Part shown: positions 54,821-64,000 of the stretch, piece after piece | How positions within the stretch are numbered: the first letter of the stretch is position 1 | Layout: each line of letters starts with the position of its first letter | Assembly (NCBI GenBank): GCA_030549175.1 | Contig: JAUKUA010000007.1 | Span: forward strand, 1,984,001 to 2,048,000 | Direction of reading: 5' to 3' | Length of the DNA stretch: 64,000 nucleotides | DNA from: Lasiosphaeris hirsuta | Taxonomy: Eukaryota; Ascomycota; Sordariomycetes; Sordariales; Lasiosphaeriaceae | Notes under the pieces: generated by a model | Seen by the model: only the letters and a program-made list of their open reading frames with translations | Database searches by the model: none | What the model was told of the DNA's origin: nothing | Position numbers and translations under genes: made by a program

Positions 54821-55583
54821 TCACATTTCGTCGAAGGGCTGGAGCTGGTAGGAGCTTAGCTCAGCCAGTCTGAAAGGGAATAGTCTGCCGCGGTGGCTGA
54901 TGAACCTCTCGAATTGGGCATTGAACAACTCGGCGGCAATTTCTTGATCTTTCTGGAGGTGATACTCCCAGTCCTCTTTGACTTCAGGATCTCTGAAGCT
55001 GCCTTCGAACAGGTGTGCGAGAATATGGTGGCAGAGAAGGCGGCGTAGACCTGAACCCGGATTGGTATGGTTGAACACATACGACACCTGGGCGAACTCA
55101 AGCTTGACATCGGGGTGGCTGACATCATTGTCCTTCAGATAGATGTATATGGCAGCGATGGCGCCGTTCTCCAAGTCGGGAACGAGGAACTTGTTTGCCA
55201 TGATGGCCAACTTCAGAAACTTGGAGAGGTCGTCACAGTGCTCAATCTGGAAAACGGGCGGTCGGGCAAGGTTGGATTGGTAAAGCCAATCCACGAACAG
55301 TGTGAAGACATCTGAGTTGTGCTCAGGAAGGAAAATGGCCTCTTCGTAGGAGGGTCCGGCAAGGGCATCCGCGAAATAATCGGATGCGTTGCAAAGGAGT
55401 CTCTCGTGGATGGTCCACTCTTGATTCTCTGGACCGACGATGATTCTGACAAAACGGCCAGAAAAGCGACTGCTCATGGAACGGTCAGCAAAACCAGAGG
55501 TCAGTAACATGAGAAAATAGATAATCTTACACGCGAAGAGGCGTCTGAACAGACACTTTGGTCCGAGTGAGATCTCCAGCCAT
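54821..55583 (-). CDS. BTB/POZ domain protein
   Basis: Two exons (55583-55531 and 55469-54821) separated by a 61-nt intron give 233 residues. The start MAGDLTRTKVSVQTPLRV leads into FSGRFVRIIVGPENQEWTIH, then LLCNASDYFADALAG and VFTLFVDWLYQS, the core of the fungal BTB fold. A helical part follows (LSKFLKLAIMANKFLVPDLE) with SGLRRLLCHHILAHLF. The protein has no second domain, as in many short ascomycete BTB proteins that probably act as adaptors. The ATG at 55583 was preferred over an intronic ATG at 55510 because it gives a clean splice. Its motif order is that of the BTB protein at 42.3-43.2 kb, so the two are probably old paralogues. Confidence 0.8.
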
Positions 55584-56421
55584 TTTCACTGGCGCTTTGC
55601 TCGGGTCGATTGTGAGGTTTTCGAGTCAAGCACGGAAGATCGTTAGACCAAGCAGACAAGGTGCTGCTTGTATTTGCTTGTGGTATTTTTTTGGGGGGTA
55701 ATTTTTTTTTTTTTTTTTTTTGCAGGAAGCAAAAGAGGACGGCGGGCAAACGCGAAACGAGAAGGCCTTTGAGGATTGGTGGTGTGGTCCCAGGCGCTTG
55801 GGTTCAGATGGAAGGGCGCGTTAAGTCTGACCTCGCACTTGCCATTGTTGCCTCACAAATATTGCATCTAGTTGTTTCTTTCCACCCCATTCACTCGCTG
55901 CCGCGGTTTTGTGGTTGAACCATGAGATTTCCAGCTCGCGCGGTGGCAATGTATTGGGGCTGTCTGCATCCATAAACACCCCATCGCGCTTTCCTCGCAG
56001 ACAACAGGAAGTAATAGGGAAATCAATTACACCACTCTCATGATTTTATATAATTTTATGGAACGAAACAAACCCAATGCAAACTCCAAGAATACTGCTC
56101 TGGGTTTGTAAGATATGTATCTCATTTACACCGTCCCCGTCCAAAGCCTGTGTTTGGTGATGCGCGTGCAAGAGGCGCCAGTCGACCTAGTCGTCAATCA
56201 TGACGTCACCGGCATCGGACCACAACCCGGCTCAGGTCCCCTTTCTCCTTCCCCCTCCTCCAATGAACAGCCACTCGTCTGGTACCACCCCCTCCATATG
56301 AACTAAGCTCTCCTCTCCCGCTCTCCTCTGTTTCACAATAAAAACCACAGCTCAATTGACCCAATCCCACCACCTACGCCAACATATATACCAACTTACA
56401 CCAACACCAAAGTCCACGAAG
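55584..56421. promoter_or_regulatory. Divergent promoter region with T20 run
   Basis: About 0.8 kb between the BTB gene and the small mitochondrial protein gene. A T20 run lies at 55702-55721, within the likely BTB upstream region. No further gene. Confidence 0.5.
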
Positions 56422-56829
56422 ATGTCCCTCCGCGTCCTTCTCCGCCCGCGGCCCCTGTTCCCGCTCTTCCAAGCTCGCCAAATCTCCTCGACCCCCTCGT
56501 CCCTCCTTAAAGAAAGCTCCAGCCGTAAGCCACCCCGTATCCCCGCTCCCCTCCGCCCAACATCGGGCCCTCTAACTCACACCTAAGCGCACACAGACAA
56601 CCCGGACCCCGAGGCCGTAGACCGGCACAAGCAAGACTCGCTGGTCAAGCAGAAGAAGGGCCAGGGCCACTGGAAGCCCGAGCTGGCGTCGGACAGCGAG
56701 GAGAGCGTCAAGGCGGACCGGGCGCCGCACGAGCCGGGCGAGGCGGGCGTCAGGAAGCTGCAGGAGCGCACCAAGATGGCGGCCGAGGAGACCCTCAAGC
56801 ACGGGACGAGCATGAAGGACAGCATGTAG
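56422..56829 (+). CDS. Small mitochondrial protein, conserved in fungi, unknown function
   Basis: Two exons (56422-56524 and 56597-56829; 72-nt intron) give 111 residues. The start (MSLRVLLRPRPLFPLFQARQ) is Arg-rich without acids, an apparent mitochondrial presequence ending near ISSTPSS. The rest is highly charged and without hydrophobic core (PDPEAVDRHKQDSLVKQKKG, GHWKPELASDSEESVKADRA), ending in a helix (LQERTKMAAEETLKHG). Fungal relatives with the KQ(K/E)GKGHWKPELAS block are familiar to me as hypothetical proteins; none has a firm function. It is likely a natively unfolded matrix protein of LEA-like or stress type, which is inference. Confidence 0.72.
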
Positions 56830-57179
56830 AGGGGGGATTAATATGCCAATATGAGGTTACGATAAGGAGGGATTGACGGGGAGGCGTTTCTACCTTTCGC
56901 CCATGGGTTATCGCAGCATGATTTCAGCTGTCGATGGGCTGCTACAGTGTAACAGTGTGGAATAGGGAACCCCCCTTGTACATGGAAAATAACCACGGAT
57001 ACCACAGTATTTTGGCCTAAGACGCAATTAGACTACAAAAACAATGCCTATCTGCCTCGGAAATTCCCATGACACCATGTCCTGTGCCACCCAGAGCATA
57101 TCCAGCTCCCAGCCATCTGCCCCCAACCATGCTTGTTATGGATTCTTATGATGAAGTACATAAAGACGGAAAAAAACAC
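56830..57179. other. Short convergent intergenic region
   Basis: 3' flanks of the small mitochondrial protein and the JmjC gene; nothing else seen. Confidence 0.5.
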
Positions 57180-60100
57180 TCAAGACATTTCACGTCGAGC
57201 TGCCCGACCTCTTCCTCTACCCCGGGTGCCACCCCGGGCGCCACCACGGCCCGTCAACATTCCTCCGCCGCGCGTGGCAAACCGAGTACTAAGGGAATTT
57301 TCCTTTTGGGCCGGGATATCATAGTCGTCGTCATCAGAACCAGAACTAGTAGGTTCACTAGCGTCAATCGCCGCCTTGCTCGCTGACTCAAAGTCTGACT
57401 CTTCTTCGTCCGACCCCATGAGCCTCACAATCGTTGGACCGGCAGGCACTTGCGGGGCTGGTGGCGGCGCAGGTTTAGGAGCAGGCGCCGGTCGTTTGAT
57501 CGGGGCCGGCGCTGGAGATGGAGAACGAGATTCCGACTGTGACTGATATGCGGAGACCGTGGCCGAGACCGAAGCGGACACAGAGGCAGATACATATGCT
57601 GATGCGGAGGCTGATGTTATCGAGACAGGTTCGACAGGTTTCGCTTGCTCTGCAGCCGCAGCCGCAGCCGGAGCCGGTGATGACAATGGAGGTGGTTGGG
57701 GGATATTAGCCGCCACCCATCTCCGAGATGGAGGGGAATATGGCGGAGCGGGGGGCGTACTCGGCTCGCGGACTGATGGCGCTGGGCTACCCGTTCCTAA
57801 AGAGGGCGGCTCTTCCTCGGCGTCCGGATTAAAACCACCATTTGTGCCGACTGTCTCACTTCGCCCCATGTTCCGTGCCAAAGTCGCTCTACCTCTGCCT
57901 CTGCCTCTCCCTCTGCCTCTACTTCTCGGCCTGCCTCTCGTGGCTCCTCTCGTAGCCGGCGCCTTGCTGGCGGCTGGCTCGGTAACAGGGGAAACAGGGG
58001 CGACGGGAGCAACAGGAGCAACAGGAGCTGTAGGAGTAACAGGAACAGCAGCCGAGACCCGGGCACTGCGTGTCGGACGGTTACCTTCCGTGCCACTACT
58101 TTTGCGTCCCGCGGTCTTGACCTTCTTGCTTTTGAGCTTCATCTTATCTGCCATCGACATGAAAGTCTTGCTCGAGTCCGGTTCGGCAGCAGATTGTACT
58201 GGCTGTGGTGAAGAGCTTCGTGGGGGCCGGCCCCGTCTCTTCGGAGGCGCAGCTGCAGGTACGGCTTCAGGGACAGGGGTATTAGCTGAAGAACCCTGCT
58301 CAATGAATTCGCCATCGTCGTCAAAGGCAGCTAGCTGTTCCGCTTTCTCCGCATCAATGCTAGTGGCGTTGGCGTTGGATGTATCTTCTCTTTCGATAGT
58401 TGGGATGTGGAGGGATGTTCGGGCCAAGGCGGGATGTCGTCCCCGATGTCTTCCTGTATCTTGAGAGCTTTCTGTGTTCTCCGCAGGCTGAGGCGTAAAC
58501 TCAGACGGACTCTGATTCGATCCTTGCGGACGCCCGGGTGGCCGCCCTCTCTTTTTCTGGGTTGCGGGCGTGGATACAGTTTTGGGTGCAGATTTGGGTG
58601 TATCTGCGGACGTCGCCTGCGCCGAGCTGGGTCCTCCGGAAGCTTCAACGCTACCACCAGTGATCCCGAATATGGTCGCCGATGCGAGATCAAGAGGGTC
58701 CTTATCGGCGATCTTAGGATTATAGTTGGTATTTCCCTCCGGGGCCCGCTTAGACCGGGGAATTAGAATCTCGTCGAATTCCTGCTCTCCATCATCGGCT
58801 TCCAGGTACGAAGTCTTAGGTCGCGCATGTCGAAGAGCAGGTTGATTAGGCGAATACGGACGATGGTCATTCGGATCTCTGGGGTCCTCGGGCGCAACTA
58901 CAGCTGCAGCTGGAGCGACCACAGGTTGGCTGTCGGCGATAGTCGCTTGAGGCTCTGCGGGAAACTTGTCCTCTCCCGGAGCGTCTAGCATCGTCTGATT
59001 AGCGAACAGCGCTGGGTCCATATTATCCAACGCCTGCTGCTGACCATCGGGTTGGGCATAATTGTTCGGTCTGGCCCTCTTCCTGTGGTGGGATCTGGGT
59101 CCTGAAAAGTCGGGGTCGTCATCCTCATCGTTCCGAGCTCTCCGTTTTGCTAGACGAAGCTGTTTCTTGAGATATTCGGATATCTCTGGCTCGTCATCTA
59201 CCACCATACTTTCCGTTGTCGGCGTCTGGTATGGATCAAAGAGAATCTTGTCAGGACTGTCGTCTTGCTCGTAGTAGCCGATACCAAGCCCCCTTTCGTG
59301 GCCGAGCGTTGACGGGTCAGGGTAAGAAGACTGGTCTTCGCCGATAGACATGTCGGCCACTTCGGCTCTAGCCTCACCGTTGTGCTGGTGATAGTACTGC
59401 TCGGGACCACCATTTGCATTGCATTCGCCTGCAGTGTTGGGATCAGCGACACCACTTTCGTGATTGAGTTCGTTCTCTATCGCTTGCTGCCTTGTGGCAT
59501 CAAGTGAGTCTGCTAGTGCACCATCTGGTAGTGCAGGAACTTCGCCAGCCAAGTCTGCTTCCTTTGCCTTTTCTGCTTCAGCTGCTTCTTGCAGTCTTTG
59601 CATCCGTTTGCTTGAAAGGCTGCGGCTCTGTTCGCCGACGTTCTTAAGCCATGAGAGGTTGTGCACTCGGAAGTCGACTAGTGCCTCAATGCTGCGATCA
59701 TCGGCAATGGGTCGTGTATCGTGGCCGAGAAGCGTGTTCTTTGGAATATAGGGGGTGCCAGTGCCCGCCCGGCGGCAGTAGCCGCAGTTGCAAATCTTGA
59801 GGCATTTTGGGCACTCCCACTTCTCGTTTTGCAAGACCTCCTGAGGCATCATGTCAAACGCTCGATAAAGAACGCCAAAGCAGTACGCCTCTGCGCAACT
59901 AGGGTTCGAACAGGAGGCTAGCTTGTAAGTGTTGTCCTTATGACAACAGACGTGACAGCGATAAAGATCGCCCTTTTTCTTTTTCCGTCCTCCTTTCTTC
60001 TTCCTTCTCACGGGGCGACCCTCCTCGTCGATCTCAGGGTCTGAGGCTTCGGGTTCGGGCTCTGATACCTGATTTATTTTGGTTAGATCCTTCCACGGGC

Positions 60101-61782
60101 GCCGCCGCAGCTGCTCCTGGCATATTTGCGCTAAAGACTTTTTGCCAAGCCGTCGTCTCACCAACTCGAGCGGCAGAGGTGAGCGCTCAAAGTTGATGAA
60201 GCCGTCGTTCTTGATGATTAAGCCACGCCATTCTTCATAACGGTCGGTAAGTTCACTCCAGTGCCACTGCTCGCACCAGCTGAGATTCGAGACACAGAGA
60301 CATGAGCGGCCCATCGCGTAGCACTCCATGCAGACGTCATATGTGTCCTCGTCTCCGTCAACGAGCTGACGGACACAATGCTTGCAGGTTAGGAAGCGGT
60401 TGAAGATATTCGCGCGACAATATGAGCAAGTGATGCAAGAGTCAAACTCGATATACTCGACGTCCTTCTCCTTGGTTGCGAACATTTCGTCCACCAAAAT
60501 TTCGGTGAATAGCTTGAACAATTTCTTGAAATCGGAGGCCATCTGCTTCATTCTGGTAGAGTTTCTCATCAAATCCTGGCCAAAGCCGAGCAACCCAATG
60601 TCTACCGTCTCTTCCACATCCTGCATTTCCTTGAAATACTTTCCCAGTGTGAAGAAAATTATGGCTTTGTTTTTGTATTGTTCGTCGCGGCAGACTAGTC
60701 GGGCCTTTGGTAGTGCCTCATGTAGGGCCATCTCGAGGGTCTCAACCGTGGTTCGATTCCACGCAACTTTGATGGTTCTGGTACCGCGGTTCCAAACTTG
60801 GTGTGGGGCCAGGGGAGGGACTAGGATGAAATCTCCGACCTTCTGCTCGACAATGTAAACTGGAAAAGTCGCCTTCTTCCAGGCGTTGACCTGAGCGAAA
60901 TGTTTCTCAATCTCGATGTCGTGGCCTAGCATTGAGAGGAAATACTCCTTTACGATCTCGCGGTCCTTGGTCTCGCTCATGAACCATATCGAGCTACCGG
61001 GCTTCTCCCCGTTCTCGCTGCCTGAGGCGTCAATCATGATATTCTGGCCCAGACTAGCACACATCTCTCTGTGTGCTGGGGTGTAGGTGCCTTCATGACC
61101 GATGTAGCACATGAGGTTCTGGGCGCGCATCTTCTCGGGCAAACTGCTCATCAGGTCTCCTGCTGGGGCAGCCGAATGAGCCTCCTGGAACATGTCTATG
61201 TCCTCACTGCGCCTCTTTCCGGCTGGCTCCTCAACATTTTCGTTCATATAGAAGAGGTTGGGGGGGATGACTTTCTGCAGCCGGTCGTGCCACTCTGGTG
61301 GACAATCTATGTCCTTGAGATAGAGGCGCTGCCGTCGCTCGTCACGAAAATTATTGGGGGTCCATTGGTTTGCTAGCTGTTTCATCGATCTTAGGTAGTG
61401 GCCGGTTGTCATGGGAATATCGGTCTGGTGGACAATGTCGCGAATGTTCTCCTCTGCATTGTTCTCATTAGTAAATGGTGGTTCAAAGACGAGGTTTTGG
61501 TTGAAGCACACCTTTCTTGTCGTACTGGGACTCTAGCCATTCTGCACTGAAGAGTGACTTGGGCAACCGATCGTTCCATTTCTCGATGACCAGTGGCTTC
61601 CCGCCGTGGATGACATGAAGAAACACCAGCTTCTCGAACTCTTGGGGACCGATATTTCGTATTTGCGCCGCGGTGATTCGATGGACCCATTGGAAGTTCG
61701 GTGTCTTTTCAACGAGCGCATGCAGATCTAGATCGGGGGGTATGGGGTCGAACTTTGCTTGCGGGTGCATGGCGGTGGGCAT
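57180..61782 (-). CDS. JmjC-domain chromatin protein with 4CXXC zinc finger and AT-hooks
   Basis: Two exons (61782-61512 and 61453-57180; 58-nt intron with TACTAAT branch site) give 1514 residues. A JmjC-type double-stranded beta-helix spans about 190-330: the Fe(II) ligands read as H218-x-E220 (TPAHREM) and H308 (APHQVW), so it is likely catalytic, acting on methyl-lysine with 2-oxoglutarate. A Cys-rich segment follows (CITCSYC, CKHC, CMEC), and about 570-650 has the zf-4CXXC_R1 signature (RCHVCCHKDNTYKLASC, ECPKCLKICNCGYC), known from CDCA7-type factors. The long C-terminal half is disordered and carries AT-hooks (KKRGRPPGRPQ, KRRGRPPRS, RGRPRSRGRGRGRGRGRA). Histone demethylation or chromatin targeting is inferred. 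The ATG at 61782 was used because the frame above it starts with TTG. Confidence 0.87.
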
Positions 61783-62429
61783 CTTTGCGACTACTTGACG
61801 AAGTCCATTGAGGCTCGTCAAAGGATCTCGAACGTGATACCTGGGGTGGAAGCTGCGCGATGTTACGCGGTGCTGCGCAGTTTTGAAATGCTGCAGCTCT
61901 GCCTAACGAAGCAGCATATTGGGAATTTGCGTTGCATGGGATGGAAATGCGTTCTGCACGGCAAGATCGATCATGTCGCAACCTTGGGTGACCTGGCTCC
62001 CCTTGAACTTTCCCAGCACAACAAAGTAACCGTTCGTGATTGCCAATCAGGCTGGCAGGGGTCGCTGTACTTGCAGGAATCAACCAATAGGGAGGAGCGT
62101 GGCGGCAAGCTAAGGTCTAGCTATTTGTGGCTGGATACTAGTACGATGTGGGGACAAGGCTGAACGCAGACCCTCAATCTCTACGGTCTGCTGTGAAATT
62201 TGTGAGAAAGAGACGTCAGCCAAGTTCATGCTGTGCGTCTAGCTGCGATTAATTTCAAATTAGCAACAACCAATCGGGCTCTGCTACAATGATAGCATGA
62301 GCCGGATCTGATACATGGGCTGCAAAGGTGGGTTGAAGGCTGGTGGAGGTGAGTTTTCTTGTTGAGGACCATTCTCTAATTTGACCGAGTACCTTTAGAC
62401 CCCCAAGAGACGCATATTGCACCATAAAA
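61783..62429. promoter_or_regulatory. Divergent promoter of the JmjC and COQ2 genes
   Basis: About 0.65 kb between two divergent genes. No element was recognised. Confidence 0.5.
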
Positions 62430-63647
62430 ATGTCCAGTCGTATAATACTTGGCCTCCCAATGGGACGGGTTTTCTCCCAAAATGCCCGCTGTTTAAGGAT
62501 ACCATCTCTCCTAAGCAAGCAACATCCCCAGGGGCTTTCCGCACCTCGGGCTCTCATTATCAACACCCTCAAACGACAATGTAACCCATGCGTCGCATAC
62601 CACGCAACTGCGAAGCTCCTGTCCTCGTCAGCTGTCTCTCCTGCCAACCCCGCCACTTCCAAGCCAGCACCCACACCGTACTCCCCGCCCAGGACTGGCC
62701 TCCTCTCCGTCATCCCAGCATCATGGGTCCCCTACGCTGAGCTGATTCGGATCGACAAGCCCACCGGCGCCTACTACCTCTACTTCCCGTGCCTCTGGTC
62801 AACGCTGATGGCAGCACCGATGCTCGCCCCAACAGCCTCGCCAACCTCCGTCATCGGCACCTCCCTCCTCTTCCTCGCCGGCGCCGTCATCATGCGGGGA
62901 GCCGGGTGCATCATCAACGACCTCTGGGACCGCAATCTCGACCCGCACGTGGCGCGGACTAAGCTCCGGCCCATCGCAAGAGGGGCTATCACGCCATTCC
63001 AAGGCGTTGTCTTCACTGGTGCCCAGCTGTTCGCCGGACTGGCCGTCCTGCTGCAGTTCCCGACTGAGTGCTTTTTCTACGCCACGCCCAGCCTGCTCTT
63101 CGTCGCCATGTACCCGCTCGCCAAGCGCGTCACGTACTACCCGCAAGCCGTGCTAGGCCTTACCTTCTCGTGGGGCGCCTTTATGGGCTTCCCCGCGCTC
63201 GGTGTAGACCTGCTAGCCAATAGCTCTGCCCTGACGGCTGCGGCGTTGCTGTATGGCTCCAATATCGCCTGGACTGTGCTGTATGATATGATCTATGCGC
63301 ACATGGACATCAAGGACGATGCCAAGGCCGGCATCAAGAGCATTGCGCTCAAACATGACGCCGAGACAAAGCAGGTCCTGACTATTCTTGCTGTTTCCCA
63401 GATTGCGATGCTTGCTGGCGCTGGAATTGCGAGCGGTGCCGGCCCAGCCTTCTTCATCGGTAGCTGCGGCGGGGCTCTGGTTACGCTGGGCATCATGATC
63501 ACGAGGGTGAACTTGAAGAGTGTCAAGGATTGCTGGTGGTGGTTTGTCAACGGCTGCTGGATGACTGGAGGCGTCGTAAGCTTGGGTCTCGCCGCCGATT
63601 ATGTTGTAAAGTACTCCCAAGACGATCACGCCGGAGAGTCAGCTTGA
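62430..63647 (+). CDS. coq2: 4-hydroxybenzoate polyprenyltransferase, mitochondrial (Coq2)
   Basis: A single exon of 405 codons. The N-terminus is long, basic and Ser-rich (presequence), then the UbiA-type core begins at SWVPYAELIRIDKPTGAYYL. The first prenyl-diphosphate/Mg site reads INDLWDRNLDPHVARTKLRP, i.e. NDxxDxxxD; the second is YDMIYAHMDIKDD. Hydrophobic helices alternate as expected for a polytopic inner-membrane enzyme. It joins the polyprenyl chain to 4-hydroxybenzoate, the first membrane step of ubiquinone synthesis. UbiA relatives also occur in meroterpenoid clusters, but the RIDKPTG and KLRPIARG blocks and the presequence favour Coq2. The gene is divergent from the JmjC gene. 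Confidence 0.92.
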   Translation: MSSRIILGLPMGRVFSQNARCLRIPSLLSKQHPQGLSAPRALIINTLKRQCNPCVAYHATAKLLSSSAVSPANPATSKPAPTPYSPPRTGLLSVIPASWVPYAELIRIDKPTGAYYLYFPCLWSTLMAAPMLAPTASPTSVIGTSLLFLAGAVIMRGAGCIINDLWDRNLDPHVARTKLRPIARGAITPFQGVVFTGAQLFAGLAVLLQFPTECFFYATPSLLFVAMYPLAKRVTYYPQAVLGLTFSWGAFMGFPALGVDLLANSSALTAAALLYGSNIAWTVLYDMIYAHMDIKDDAKAGIKSIALKHDAETKQVLTILAVSQIAMLAGAGIASGAGPAFFIGSCGGALVTLGIMITRVNLKSVKDCWWWFVNGCWMTGGVVSLGLAADYVVKYSQDDHAGESA

Positions 63648-63916
63648 TGATTCTGAAGACCTTGTAAAATTCATGTAACATAAAACCTGTCATATAGAGG
63701 ACCGGTTCCATGCCTCGGCGCAAAGCAAAACAACTCAATCATAGGACGCCATTTCTTATCGGGGCCAGTTTATGTGGTGGTTTAATGATCTCTGATTTTT
63801 TAAGATCACGTCTACCGTGAGAGCTCAGGTGATCTCAACCCAAATTGCAATGCCAATGTAAAAAAGCCCGTAGACTCCGCATGCCGAACCGGTCCTTTTC
63901 CCATTCCTCCCCACAT

Positions 63917-64000
63917 CTAAGATCTGGGCTTTTCCTTCTTCTCCTTCCAGAGAGCGAGGAGACCGACTCCGGAAACCTTGACGACTGGAGACAGGGTTAG
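63917..64000 (-). CDS. C-terminal end of an unidentified protein, partial
   Basis: From the right edge the minus strand reads LTLSPVVKVSGVGLLALWKK and then EKEKPRS before a TAG at 63917-63919. The basic end with a short hydrophobic run is protein-like and third positions are C/G, so this is probably the last exon of a gene that lies right of the window. The frame at the edge cannot be tested. Confidence 0.45.
   Translation of the reverse strand, partial: LTLSPVVKVSGVGLLALWKEKKEKPRS

Noticed and set aside
55500..55510. ATG at 55510 as the BTB protein start
   Set aside because: It lies inside a 61-nt intron; splicing from the ATG at 55583 gives a better N-terminus and an intact frame.
57559..58464. 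Long plus-strand frame with Ala/Gly repeats
   Set aside because: It mirrors the low-complexity C-terminal half of the JmjC gene on the other strand.
60755..60785. tRNA-like GTTCGATTC sequence
   Set aside because: It lies within the JmjC coding exon and no acceptor or anticodon stems can be drawn.

Overview
The window looks like nuclear DNA of a filamentous ascomycete, most probably a Sordariomycete. Genes are interrupted by short introns (mostly 45-110 nt) with GTRNGT donors and CTRAC-like branch sites, coding DNA is rich in C or G at third positions, tRNAs carry introns, and typical Pezizomycotina families occur (a HET-like protein end, P450s, DUF3716, a Cdc20/Ama1-type activator, UAF1-like WD40). 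No transposon, plasmid, virus or CRISPR array was recognised. All gene models were spliced by hand; those where every exon adds up to an intact reading frame are stated as such.

Layout. 0-7 kb is an accessory-looking block: the end of a HET-like protein, two intron-containing tRNAs (Glu-CTC, His-GTG), a complete canonical P450, a second P450-like gene with a degenerate heme loop, and a SnoaL/NTF2-like protein. 7.4-25.8 kb is dense housekeeping: a DUF3716/AT-hook protein, a Syn8-type SNARE, an Ama1/Cdc20-family APC/C activator, the Rab geranylgeranyltransferase alpha subunit, a secreted histidine acid phosphatase, a mitochondrial tRNA(Ile)-lysidine synthase, a SAM mitochondrial carrier and a WDR48/UAF1-like protein. 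26-30 kb holds one uncharacterised gene with an unresolved 5' end and two divergent small Cys-rich 'MC' proteins. 30-40 kb has a large membrane protein with DUF4097-like repeats, a calcium-regulated carrier (SAL1 type), cyclin C and a TauD/TfdA dioxygenase. 40-56 kb is sparse: two BTB/POZ proteins, one conserved-looking orphan, and two long stretches without a convincing gene (3.8 kb and 6.6 kb) rich in homopolymer runs. 56-64 kb returns to housekeeping: a small mitochondrial protein, a 1514-residue JmjC protein with a 4CXXC zinc finger and AT-hooks, COQ2, and the end of one more gene.

Functional threads. Several products act in mitochondria (TilS, the SAM and ATP-Mg/Pi type carriers, COQ2, the 111-aa protein), which probably reflects chance clustering of nuclear genes rather than an operon-like unit. 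Chromatin and transcription are served by the JmjC protein, cyclin C and the AT-hook protein. The P450/P450-like/SnoaL group is the only local set that could share a metabolic task. No clearly new multi-gene system could be demonstrated; the best leads are the divergent P450-like gene, the paired Cys-rich proteins, the dual-frame gene at 26.7-27.7 kb, and the BTB pair around the 6.6-kb gene desert.
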